Part shown: positions 43,898 to 55,700 of the stretch, piece after piece | Numbering within the stretch: the first letter of the stretch is position 1 | How the letters are laid out: the number at the start of each line of letters is the position of its first letter | DNA from: Pararge aegeria | Taxonomy: Eukaryota; Arthropoda; Insecta; Lepidoptera; Nymphalidae | Assembly (NCBI RefSeq): GCF_905163445.1 | Contig: NC_053190.1 | Span: 4,714,501 to 4,778,500 of the forward strand | Direction: 5' to 3' | DNA: 64,000 nucleotides | Position numbers and translations under genes: made by a program | Notes under the pieces: generated by a model | Databases searched by the model: none | What the model was told of the DNA's origin: nothing | The model's input: the letters and a program-made list of their open reading frames with translations, nothing else

Positions 43898-46744
43898 TCA
43901 AAATTAAATCAATACTTTTTGAAAAAATTCGGTAAACGCAATGTGTCAATAGTCTCTACACTTTACTTACACCGAATGGCAATGCGTATCAGACCCACGC
44001 GCACATACTAATAAACTGCTACACATCCGTTTTCAATGTTAAATCCAAAGACGAATCATGACACACATTTTGATTACAAGGAAACACGTGTTTTTTATCA
44101 CACGAATTTTTTTTTTCACATTTTCTATGTCCAGTATTAACCTTCATGCTCCGCGTGAATTTTTGATCGTAAAAGCCGCGTCGAATCGCGTCCGACTCTA
44201 TCGAGTTTGTACGATTGTTTGCAAAAATATGAATTACATAATGCATAAAGTTTTTTTTACGTTCCGCGTTGTAATAATGTGTTGCATACTGATTTTTTAA
44301 TTATTCAAATGTCTTGCCCAAAATGTTGGTGTTGGTTTTACGATAACCATGCTTGACGGAAAGCAACATAAATAGCCAATAAAAAAACAAAAATGGAACA
44401 AGGTTTTACATATCTATTATTAAATCCATATAATCCTGTATACTAATTATCCACCATATCAACCCATTACCAACCGGCCCACAACAGGGCACGGGTATCC
44501 CCACAATGAGGGTTTGGGTCCACGCTGGCGCTGGAATCGAACCCACGGCCTTGGACTCAGAAAGCAGGGTCGCTGCCCACTGCGCCAATCGGCCGTCTAC
44601 ATGTGATTAATATGTAATTTGGTAACCCTATTTGGGGACTTTGACTTCGAGGACCCATTTAAAAACCTCACGGACGCAACGAATAATTAACGTAAACGGA
44701 AGAATAACATAACGTACGTAGTCTAGGATCCAATCACAATGCAATACATGTGCCCATTCACGAAGTGTACAGTGTAGTTAAAGGACACAAAGCTAGGTTT
44801 TTAAAAAAAAAGGTTTTTTTTAAAGATTTTATTTATATTTATATTTATTAGGCACACTTGCAACTTACAACATAATAATAATCTTACATCTTACATTCTA
44901 ATATAAAAATTTGAAGAGTTTGTTTGTTTGTGTACGTGAACGCGATGATCTCAGGAACTACTTGTCCAATGTTCCGAAATTCTTTTATTGCCAGGCCATT
45001 TATAGAGGAAGGCTATAGGCGATATATTATCAAGCTAAGACCAATAGGAGCATCGCACCGGAGAATGCTGTAAAATCGGGGAGATTTTTTTCCTTTTCAG
45101 TTTCCGCTGCGTGCGCTCTATTCTGCGATCTATTTGAAATGTCCGAAATCGCAGAAAACTTTTGCCGTATGTTTGTAGGAAATCATCATAAACTACGATG
45201 ACCTTGTACCACGTAAGTAGGTTTTATAATTACTAACTGACTATAATTTTGTCAAAAATAAAAAAGTGACTAAGCCAGTGAGCCCCGTGACATAGTCCGC
45301 TAACAAAATCTATTTTTTTTTTTGCCATATCGTGCCGGAACGCTTAATCGCCTTGCGGCACGTGTTTGTTCATAACTAGCCATGTCCCGACCAGTGGCGT
45401 GCAGTAGGTTTCTTACCAGGGAATGCATACCGCAGGAAAATTGCATAAAACGGGAAACATCCTATTCGAGTTATATATAAATTTTAGGGTAGGCAGTGCT
45501 TTTGCGCATGTGTGAAGTGCACGCCACTGGTCCAGACCAGACCTGAGAAAATTCTGAAATGATAAACTACCCCACTAAAACCACAGCAGTCACCGCTGCG
45601 CCAGGGAGGTCGTCAAAAGTATCAAACAGGAATATGAGGAGTTAGCGTTAAACAGACAAACGAGGAATGCATTTGTTTTATACTATGCATAGATAAAAAT
45701 GTAATAATTTTTATTACAAAACGGTTACACACGGGCGAAGCAGTTATAAGTGCTCAAGAACTGTTCGATCTAGTTCCCCCTCGCCTTTTTACCATCGAAC
45801 CGCGAGGCACCGTAAGGATCTGCATCCTTACGTGGTCGATATACCGTGGACGCGTACGAAGCGCTTCACATCGTCGTTTCTTTTCCCCAGTGCCTACAAT
45901 ATGAGTGAATCTTCTAGGCAAGCGCGCTCCACCTTAGGCTGCATCATCGTTTACCATCAGGTGTGATTGCAGTCATCGCTCGTCAAGCTATAAACATTAA
46001 AAAAAAATATATATAAAAAAGTACATAATCGAGTAGCAATGAAATCACTTGCTCACAGACTATAAGAATTTCAACTGATTAGTTTAACAATAACTTGAAA
46101 TTAACACAATGAGACGGTCTTGTAGTCAAGGCCATACATAAATTAGCCTGTTACCAATGCATTTCTTAAAAATACTAAAAATATTAAGAATATCTAAATA
46201 TATTAATAATATTTAGACTGCCGATTGGCACGTGGGCAGTGCCCACCCTGCTTTCTGAGTCAACGGCTGTGGGTTCGATTCCCAAAACTGAAAAATGTTT
46301 GTGTGATGAGCATGAATGTTTTCAGTATCTGGGTGTTTATCTGCGTCGTCGTCGTATATCGCGTACGTTTCTTTTGGGCTAGATGCAGGCGATGTGTGTA
46401 TTGTCGATATTTATAGATTGCTGAGGCTTAAATAATAGTATTTGTAACCTTCGCGATTCGGTTTATAGATGACACTTTAATCCGCGTGTGCTGGAAAATA
46501 CTATATAATATATAAGACATATCGCCAAGGTTTGTCGTCATTTTGCATTATATAGTCACTAAATATTTCTGACGATTTGTATTTTCAAAATTATGTCTAG
46601 TAACTAAAAACAATGTTGCAACTTTAGTTTTTTATTTCATTTTTGTTATTCAAGAGCATTTCCTTCCTTTATGCGTTTTATCATCAGAGTATGTACGCAC
46701 ATACCCAACAATTTAGTACAGTATAAGTAGGTACGTTTACCGAC
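43898..46744. other. intergenic region between the two lipases
   Basis: Upstream region of lipase A and 3' flank of lipase B. It holds SINE pieces (44452-44597, families 2 and 1, minus), a Helitron-like fragment (about 44897-45220), an old repeat with a nested MITE (45260-45620), a LINE 3' end (45720-46000; CCCTCGCC, GTCGATATACCGTGGACGCG, CACATCGTCGTTTCTTTTCC) and a family 1 SINE (46217-46415). No promoter motif was identified with confidence. Confidence 0.55.
45392..45529. mobile_element. hAT-type MITE (CAGTGGCG ends), copy 2
   Basis: CAGTGGCGTGCAGTAGG ... AAGTGCACGCCACTG with flanks GTCCCGAC and GTCCAGAC (7 of 8 match). Inserted in an older repeat. Confidence 0.8.
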
Positions 46745-49700
46745 TTAGTTAGGATTTGATCCAGACTCTCCTCTTCCATAAGGAGGCGAATTGTTGGTTG
46801 CGAAGAAGAATTGTCCACGCAAACTGAAATTAAATAACAAAAGATTAAACTGTGAACGTGTGTGTGTGTGTGTGTGTGTGTTTGTGTGAGTTAGTAACAG
46901 TAATATACAAAACAAATAGTTTTTCCGAAGCGCTGTCCTGGATGCTTTTTTGTGAGACTGTTTTCAAAAACAGTTGAATACAAAAGCATACAGGACAGCT
47001 AAGCAAATAATAGAGCTCTATGGTCTTCGAGATATTTAACATATTTAAAAAAAGAAATACCCTGGTAAATGTTTACTCAGTCACGGTAATCTGACGTCAT
47101 AAAAAGATTTTTAATGAACTAAAATAAAAACCAGTCAAGTGCGAGACGGACTCGTGCACGAAGAGTTACGTGCCATTGTCAATAAAAACGGCAAAAAAAT
47201 CATGGCTGTTGTATGGGAGCCTCTTTAATATTTGTTCTATTTTCATTTAACTAAATAAAAAGTATAAATAAATATTCTGTGAATATTTCAAGTGTCTATC
47301 TGTTGCTGTTATCAACATCGAGCAAAATAATAATTTTTTCTTGTATGGCTGCCTCTTAATTTAATATTTGTAGTTATATCGGCAACAGAAATAAATCGTG
47401 TGTGAAAATTTCAACTCTCTAACTATCGCGATTTATGAGATACAGCATGGCGACAGACGAACAGGCAGACAGGGCGATGTACGGATAGCAAAGCCTTCGT
47501 AATTTGGTGCCGTTTTACCCTTTGGATACCGTTTAACTCTAAACAGCGTTTTACAAGCAGCATAAGCGGTCCATGAAATACCTAGTAAGTAATACGTCTA
47601 TGGTTACATCGCAGACAAATTATATACAACGTGTAAATAAAAACCGAACTACTACTTCAGAGGCTTTAGAGGTACATTATTTACTGTCTCTGACACTTAT
47701 CTGTAAATCCAAAACGCTAATAGTTTTTGAGTGAACCATTGCCATAGATTTTACTGAAATAAATCAGGTACAACCCTAACTTTACTTTATTAGGTACTAG
47801 CTGTTGCCCGCGATTTCGTCTGCGTTTGATTTTGTTTTTTGATGTGGTATTCAATTTAGTTGTAGTTCTAAAAAAAATAAAGTATTCAGTATCGCTAAGC
47901 CTTAAATGAGGGGTTTGCTGCTGTCCGCTGAGGAGTTCTGTCCTCTATCTCCAACCACATTCATCAGATCTACACAAAGTTTGGGCAAAATTAAACACAT
48001 ATTATAACCTCTATAGTACAAAAATAATTATTCAAATCGGTTATAATTTCAAACACTGTCATTACCTTTCCCATAGGAACCGAGCTTAATGTCGGGATAA
48101 AAAGTATCCTATATTACTTCTAACACTTCCAAGAATATGTGTACAAAGTTTCATGAGGATCGGTTTAGTAATTTTTGCGTGAAAGCGTAACAAACAAACT
48201 TACATTGACATTTATAATATTAGTAGGGATGCGTCGCGTAGTGGAGCTACTGTACACGTGTCGATCTTTTATCTCCAATAGGGTTGTCATAAGTAGACAT
48301 TTAGAATGTTTTGAATTAGTTTATATAGAAAAATAAATACGCTTCTTTTAATTTAGAATGTTTACAGGGTGATTCCTTATGAAATACACATGTGCGCCTT
48401 TTAACAGTATTTCTTAATTACGTTACACGTTGTATATGTATATACTTTGACTGCGATTATGATGATGATTTGATTATATATTATATTTATGTAAAAAAAC
48501 GTTAAATATAATTTTACCTTGTGTCTATATTGAATACTACAGACGCTGTTGTATTACCACCCCCTTGATTCTGCCAGACGTCACAACTCGTGGCAGGTCG
48601 TACTATTAAGGTATCCGGCATCAGCCAACCTTCACTGAGGAGTTTCCAGGAGAGGTTATGGCTGCACATATCTATAAAAAGTGTTTTAGACAGAAATAAG
48701 AACTATTATAATACCTATAATTTCAACGGGTACATACCACGATAATATTTCCACGATCTACGATCCATGCAACTGGGTCGAAATATCGACATATCCAAAA
48801 ATATTATCGTGGTATGTACACGTTGAACTATATTTAAGAAATATATATTTATATATTTATTCATATATATATATATACTGAATTTTATTTAAGAAATGTA
48901 CTCGTATATATTAATTGAATATAGGGAAAACATGGACTAGTAAAGTATAAACAGAAAAGAGTTGAAAGAAATGGAAGAATGTGTAATCCGCTATTTTCAT
49001 CAAAAATAGCTAAGAACACTCCGGACTAATTTGACCTGTCACACAGTAAAAACTTAAATAATAAATAAAATTAAATTTTAATTAAAATCGGTTTATCCGC
49101 TCGAAAAACAGAGTCGCTAAAATATTGTATTTATATATGATTCATGTCGTATGAAAAACATATTTATATTGAGATTTTTCTTGAGATTATTATTTATTTT
49201 CTACAAATAAAACTGTAAAATCTAGCGATCCGCGATGACATATAATAACATGTAATTTTGTACTGCTTGGACTTCGAAAATTGTTGCCTATATAAAGTAT
49301 TTTGTGATTAGAAAATATCAGTTGCACCTCACAAGTACGTTTATGACACGGCAAGCGTTTTCGCGTGAAATAAATTTTGCAATTTACATCAACAAAACCT
49401 TTCATTTCTGCAAATATAGGATATGTTTTGGATTATACTTAGTAGACAGTAGATACCTACTTCCGATCATCATCATGCCTTTTTGTGTTCAAATTATAAA
49501 GGCTTATAATAATGATTAAATTATAATAATTGTTTTAATATAATTACTAATAATAGTACCTAATAGTGATTGGTAGATGCATCGTAAATAAATCTTGTAT
49601 TTTCAAAGAGAAAAGCAATTCAGACTTTATTTCAACTATCCGTCGATGTACCTCACGATGTTTTCCTTCACTGTTCAAGCTAGTGACATTTTAAAAGCTT

Positions 49701-52700
49701 AGTGGTGCGTGCTGGGATTCGAACTCGGCACCCGTAAGTGAAGCCGAAGTCTTAACCGTTAGGCTGACACCGCTTATTTTTATCTAGTGAAATATAATGA
49801 TAGGGAATTTTACTTTCAGGTGTTCTGATTCCAAGGCCACCACCGGCAGTCTCGCAGCCAGGTTGTACAGGATTCCCGCAATTCGCCGACACGTCCATAG
49901 TGGATTTCTTCTCATCCGTGCCCAACCTTTTAGGGTTCGTATGCATACTCATGACGAAATCGGCATCTAGAGCATCTAGACTGGGTAGCGATATAATGCC
50001 ATCGAAAAATGGACCGGCCGGGTCGCAGCCTATAATACTGAAATGTTTAAATTTCTGTTTTTTTATTTTATCTTTTGTTTGACTACTATCTGTTGCCCGC
50101 GTTTGTTGATGTTATACTTCTTTTGGCGCGATGGAGAAAAATGATGAGAGTGAATTTTTACGATGCGCGCGCACACCGACACCTGTGTTCTACATCTCTT
50201 ATGTTTTTATATTTAGAACACTTGTTTCGTAACAGTATACAGTGTAAATAAATAAATATTATTACGTTACTAAAAACTTTTTTTTTTAAATTAAATCATT
50301 TTGATTAATTTTAATATTTAGCGTTTACCACTTCTGCATTTTAGTTATTTTTTTTCCATACGCCCAAGAACTATAACTTCTAACTCTTTTATGTTTTTTT
50401 TTTAATAATGCCGTGGGAACCGTCTGTATTCCTGGGACAAAAAGCCTATGCAACTCTATATCCTTTCAACTAAATTTGCCAGAAATGAAGCTGATTGCTT
50501 GCTAAATAAGGGAGTGAAGCAAGGACAAACAAACAAACACATTTACGCATTTTAAATATTATTAAGGGACTAGGAGGACTATAAGTTAGCCTTTCATTGC
50601 AATCTCTGCTGGTAACTGATGCAATCTAAGATGCCGGGCTAAGCTGTTAGGAGTTGTATTAAACGCACCCAACCCTGTTTCTCCGCGACATCGTGCCGGA
50701 ACGCTAAATCACTTAGCGGCACGTCTTTGTCGGTAGGTTGGTAACTAGCCACGGCCGAAGCCTCAAACGAGACAGGGCAGGCGTTGGTGATCGCAATAGT
50801 AGAAGTAGCACAGAGGAAGCTGCTGCCCGTATTCCGTTATATGCCTTAGTCGCCTCGTACGACACCCGCGGGAAGAGAAGGGGTGGTGACAACTGTATTC
50901 AGATCTACCTTCACCACACGGTCGAAAGCGGGTAACAGATAGTAATATACCTATATGTATTTAATATATTCATTCCCTACAGGTCTCCTCCCACAATGAG
51001 AACGGGGGGGTTAAGGCCGTAGTCCAACGCGCTGGCCCATGCGGATTGGTGGAATCCAAACGTCTTCCAGACATTATAGAGAACTCTCAGGCATGCAGAT
51101 TTTTTCACGATGTTACCCTTTACCGTTGAGGCAAGATACTATATGTTTGAATATATATTTATTTTAATTGCTCATAACGCACATAACTTAAAAGTTATGA
51201 AAATTAAGCTTAATTTGCTGTGCTCCGCGATCTATGTCATGGATTTCCGCAAAGTAACGTCTGTTTCTATCCAAGTTTGAGGTTTTTGCCGGGATTCGAA
51301 TTCGGCCCCCTGAAAGTGATGCTCAAGTTCTAACCACGGGGCTATCATCGCTTCGATATATTAATAATAAAAAAATCGAGTTTATCCTTACCGGGAATAT
51401 TTTGTACCAGTTTCTCTCTCGTATTCGTTACCCGAGAAGCCCATTAAAGAAGCTCCTAGCGAGAATCCGATGAACGTGATTTGATCCATGCCTAATCCAG
51501 CATCAACCAATTTTTTTATAGTCTGACTAAACTTTCTCCCGACCTGAAATGAACAATTCACAATATTATTTTGTAAGCACGTTCGCTAAATAGAAAAAAC
51601 AAACAATTTAAGCTGATAAAAAGCATGTAAAAAAAAAAAAAAATCAGTCTATTGTCATCGGCCCTCGATATATCTACAGAGTTTAAATGAAAAAAAGGCC
51701 GTTTAAAGAGGGTCAAAATCAAGTCCAACGGAGTCTGTTACAAACATAAAAACATACAGGTGAAGCTAATAATAAGAGTGTAAAAAAATGAGTCATGAGA
51801 CTTCAAAAAATCTTGATTAAAATCTCGAGTTATAGTGTTTTCCGAAACGGCTCGACAGATTGTTATTACATATATATTTTTTTATGGATAGTACGAGCTT
51901 TTACCGCTGAACTTTTAACGCTAATTCGGCGGTATATTAGCGGCATTTAGTAGTTATGAGAATAGGTCGTAAATTTCAAATCGTACAGCATTTGTCTTGT
52001 GGGAGGCTTATGCCGTAGCTAGTTACCGACAAAGGTTTAGTGTCCAATCATTAAACAATTCCGATAATACGGATAATAACAAAAATTGTGACATTGATGT
52101 CACAATTCTTGTGATTAACGCTCAGATTAAAATTATATAAAATAGAAATAAAATAAAACTTAAATAAAAAATAAAAATAGCCTTTAATTCCAAAACGTCA
52201 TTTCATACATACTAATAAACATTTTAATACTTTGAAATTTAATAAACATTAATATATTGATTCGTTAGGTTAAGGATGGTTTTACAATAATATTGAATTA
52301 AAATTATTAATTAATTAGGTCTCGCGTAAAATATCTCGGTACAAAATATTATAAACAAAAGCTTAAATATGCCCAATTATTCAATTACTTACATTTTTGG
52401 GGTTACCAGAAAAAACAAAAATTTTGGATCCAGCCACTTCAATTTAAAACGCGCAATATTAATTGTAGCACTCATTTTCCGGACTGGAAAACATTTGCGG
52501 TTTAATAAATTATAAATTAACAGGAAACTATGGTATGTTCAAAATATGGCATATTCAGGCTTTTTTTAGGCCCGACGCAAAAACCACGGTGTGTTATTAG
52601 TTTGACGTGTATGTGAGCGTGCATATGTGTGTGTGTGTATATATGAGAACAGAAAGGAAAAATAGTATCGATATAATAGAGAAAATCTAAACAGAAAGGG

Positions 52701-55700
52701 GAGGGGCAATGCTAAGTTTTGCCCCGGCTCGGTGAATAGCTTTAATTAGCTAGTAAACACACACACATACTTGTTGTACAGTTTACAAGACTACATAAAA
52801 TTGATAATACATTCAAAGGAAATTGTATATTATTTTATAACAAATTATCCATTGAAATAATTGAGATGGCTCGCAATAAGTTCAAAGGTTATATAAAACG
52901 TAAGCTTATAGAAATCCTATCAATATCCTATTCAAATGTTAAGGATTACATAAACTATTAAAAAGCTTAAACGTCATAGCTAATTAATTAATCGACTGTG
53001 AGATGGTGATAACAAAAAAAATACCCGGCAAAGTTTGTTGTGGTCTGTTTTAAGACCAGGGCGCGTTTAGAACCGTCCTAGCTTTACTTTTAAGTTGACG
53101 AATGTGGTTATCATCGTCATCTCTTAATAGTGAAGTCATAAACTCTTCACAAGAGTCTGTGAATTGGAATGTTCTATACTCACACGAATAGCTTCAGCAA
53201 CTGCGATTGGATACGATATAATTTCGTTAAGTCCGCCACCGGAGGCCTCTTTCTCCCAATTCAACAGGCAGACATTAAGTGACAAGGACAAACAGGTCTC
53301 AACAATACTTTGGATAGAGTCCCCCGTAGCTGTGTGTTTGAATCCAGCTACATAAAATACTGTTTTTGTATTAAAATCGAAAAGCGAAGAGTTTAAGTAT
53401 TGTTGCGGCTCGTCAAGCCTGTATTCCGTATACACGTTGAAGGAGCTGTAAATAATGTTTCATTATAGTTTCCTTGTGAATTGTTTATGACAAAGTAAGA
53501 AGTATTGAGCGTAGCGAGGTCAGTCCATTACCTGCCTTCTGCAGAGAACGGCAGGGGTATTACGTATCTCGCGACAGGCTTGCGACAGGCGTAAATCTTG
53601 CAATCACTGCTGTCAAACGTCACTTTTGTTTATTTATTGGATGGAAAAGTGACGTTTGACAGCAGTGATTGCAAGATTTACGCCTGTAGCAAGCCTGTCG
53701 CGAGATACGTAATCACCCTGCCGGTCTCCATTTAAAAGTCCACCATGCTGGCCAAGTGCGGATTGTTCGACTCCTCAAGCCTTCGAGAACATTATCGAGA
53801 ACTCTCAAGAATGCACGGTTGAAGCTATGATATTTAATCGCCAAAAACTTGTGTGTCGATGATCGAACTTGGTACTCCAGTAAAAGAAGCCGAAGCTTTA
53901 CCCACTAGGCTATACCAGATTCTATAATCTCTTGGGAATTTATAATTTCTAAACATTCTCTGGTCTGATGGGAGGCTTCGGCCGTGGCTTTCTACCATCC
54001 TACATAAAGTCATAAACGTGCTGCCAAGCGATTAGGCATTGCGGTACGATGCCGCCTCAGAATTAAGAACATACATAACCCTCATTCAGCCACTTTTGCA
54101 TGCAGTCAGTTGCATGGCAGAGTGTCCGAAAACGGTGAAAACGCCCCGCGCATATCTCACTTCAACTCGCGGCTTGTTGCTAGCTTACAAACTTTACCCA
54201 TTTGATGGTAAACGCCGAAACGATGGTTTAATAACGCCAATGGTCTAAATACCATTGGCGTTATTAAAGAAAATCTCTACTACTGAATTTGTTTTACAAA
54301 CATCCCGCAAGGGGCTGTAGAAGTGCGAGCTAAACCGATCTTTAAAACTAGAACAATAAGTTGCAGTTTACTTTGACGTTACACTTACATATTTCTATCT
54401 GTAAACTAAATCTTAATATTTATAAATCTCCTGTCACGATGTTTGTCCGCGATGGACTCCTAAACTACTTAACCGATTTTAAATTAAATTGGCACACCGT
54501 GAGCAGTCTGGACCAACTTAAGAGATAGCATAGCTTAGATCTTTAATTATAGTCGCAATTTCATTTTATTGCAAATTATTTGTCTATAATTAATTGACAG
54601 TCACATGTTATATATATATACTATATATGGCTATGTTATAATATGAGGCTTAGCGATACTGAATACATTAAAAACAAAATCAAACGCAGACGAAGTCGCG
54701 GGCAACAGCTAGTAATATTATATAAGTTCAGTTTAAAACTTGCCCATCGTAACAGCGAAGACTAGCGCCCTCTACCGATATATGTATTGGACCTGAAATG
54801 TGACACAATTTTTAATAACTCTGTGTTAGCGAAGCCCAAGTTTAGCAGGTACACAGAGTATTGACATGTTATTATCGGCACAAGCTGTGGTGTGCACTTC
54901 ATATATGCACAAAACACTGTCTTCCCATTTTTTTTATGTAACTCGTATCATCATTATCAACCCAATACCGGCACACTACAGCGTACGGCGTATGGTTTCG
55001 ATCGTCACTATGAAGGCTAAGTGCGAATTTTCAGACTTCACAGTTCACGCGCTCTTAAGAACATTATGGTTTTATGGAGAACTCTCAGGCGTACAAGTTT
55101 ACTTACGTTGTTTTCATCGTTAAAGTAACGATATTTAATAGTTTAAACGTACATAACCTTGAAAAGTAAAAGGTGCTTGCCGGGGTTCGAACTCGGTCCC
55201 GAAGGGAAGCCGACGCCTTACTCACAAGGTTATAACCACCATACCTATTACTCATATACAGGTTTTCCATTTAATAACTTCCGAGTGCCCTGCGTTTTGC
55301 CTACTCTGGTAAAAAACCCTGTGCTCTCCACTGGGAACACTTTTTTATAGTACATACTGATGGTTAACTCAATTTGTCAAAAAATATATTTTTTTATTTA
55401 TTTAACGTAACAATTTTGCAAAAGCTTATATCTATTTTCTATCTACTTCTTATCTATTTTTATATTTATTGTTTATATTTTCAATAAAAGCCTTTTTTAT
55501 TTTAATTTTTATTTACACTGATGGTTAGCGTCCCCATCCATTCCCTTATAGTCAGTGGCGTGCACAGAGTTTTTAACCAGGGTAGGCAGTGCTTTTGTGC
55601 ATGTATGAAGTGCACGCCACTGCCTTATACAAAATAACGCTGTAAACGGAGTATAACTTCTCGGGCATGCAAGGAAAACGACCTACAAAGTGCCTGTAGC

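Noticed and set aside
46857..46889. Regulatory significance of the GT run
   Set aside because: A common microsatellite; no evidence of function beyond proximity to an acceptor.
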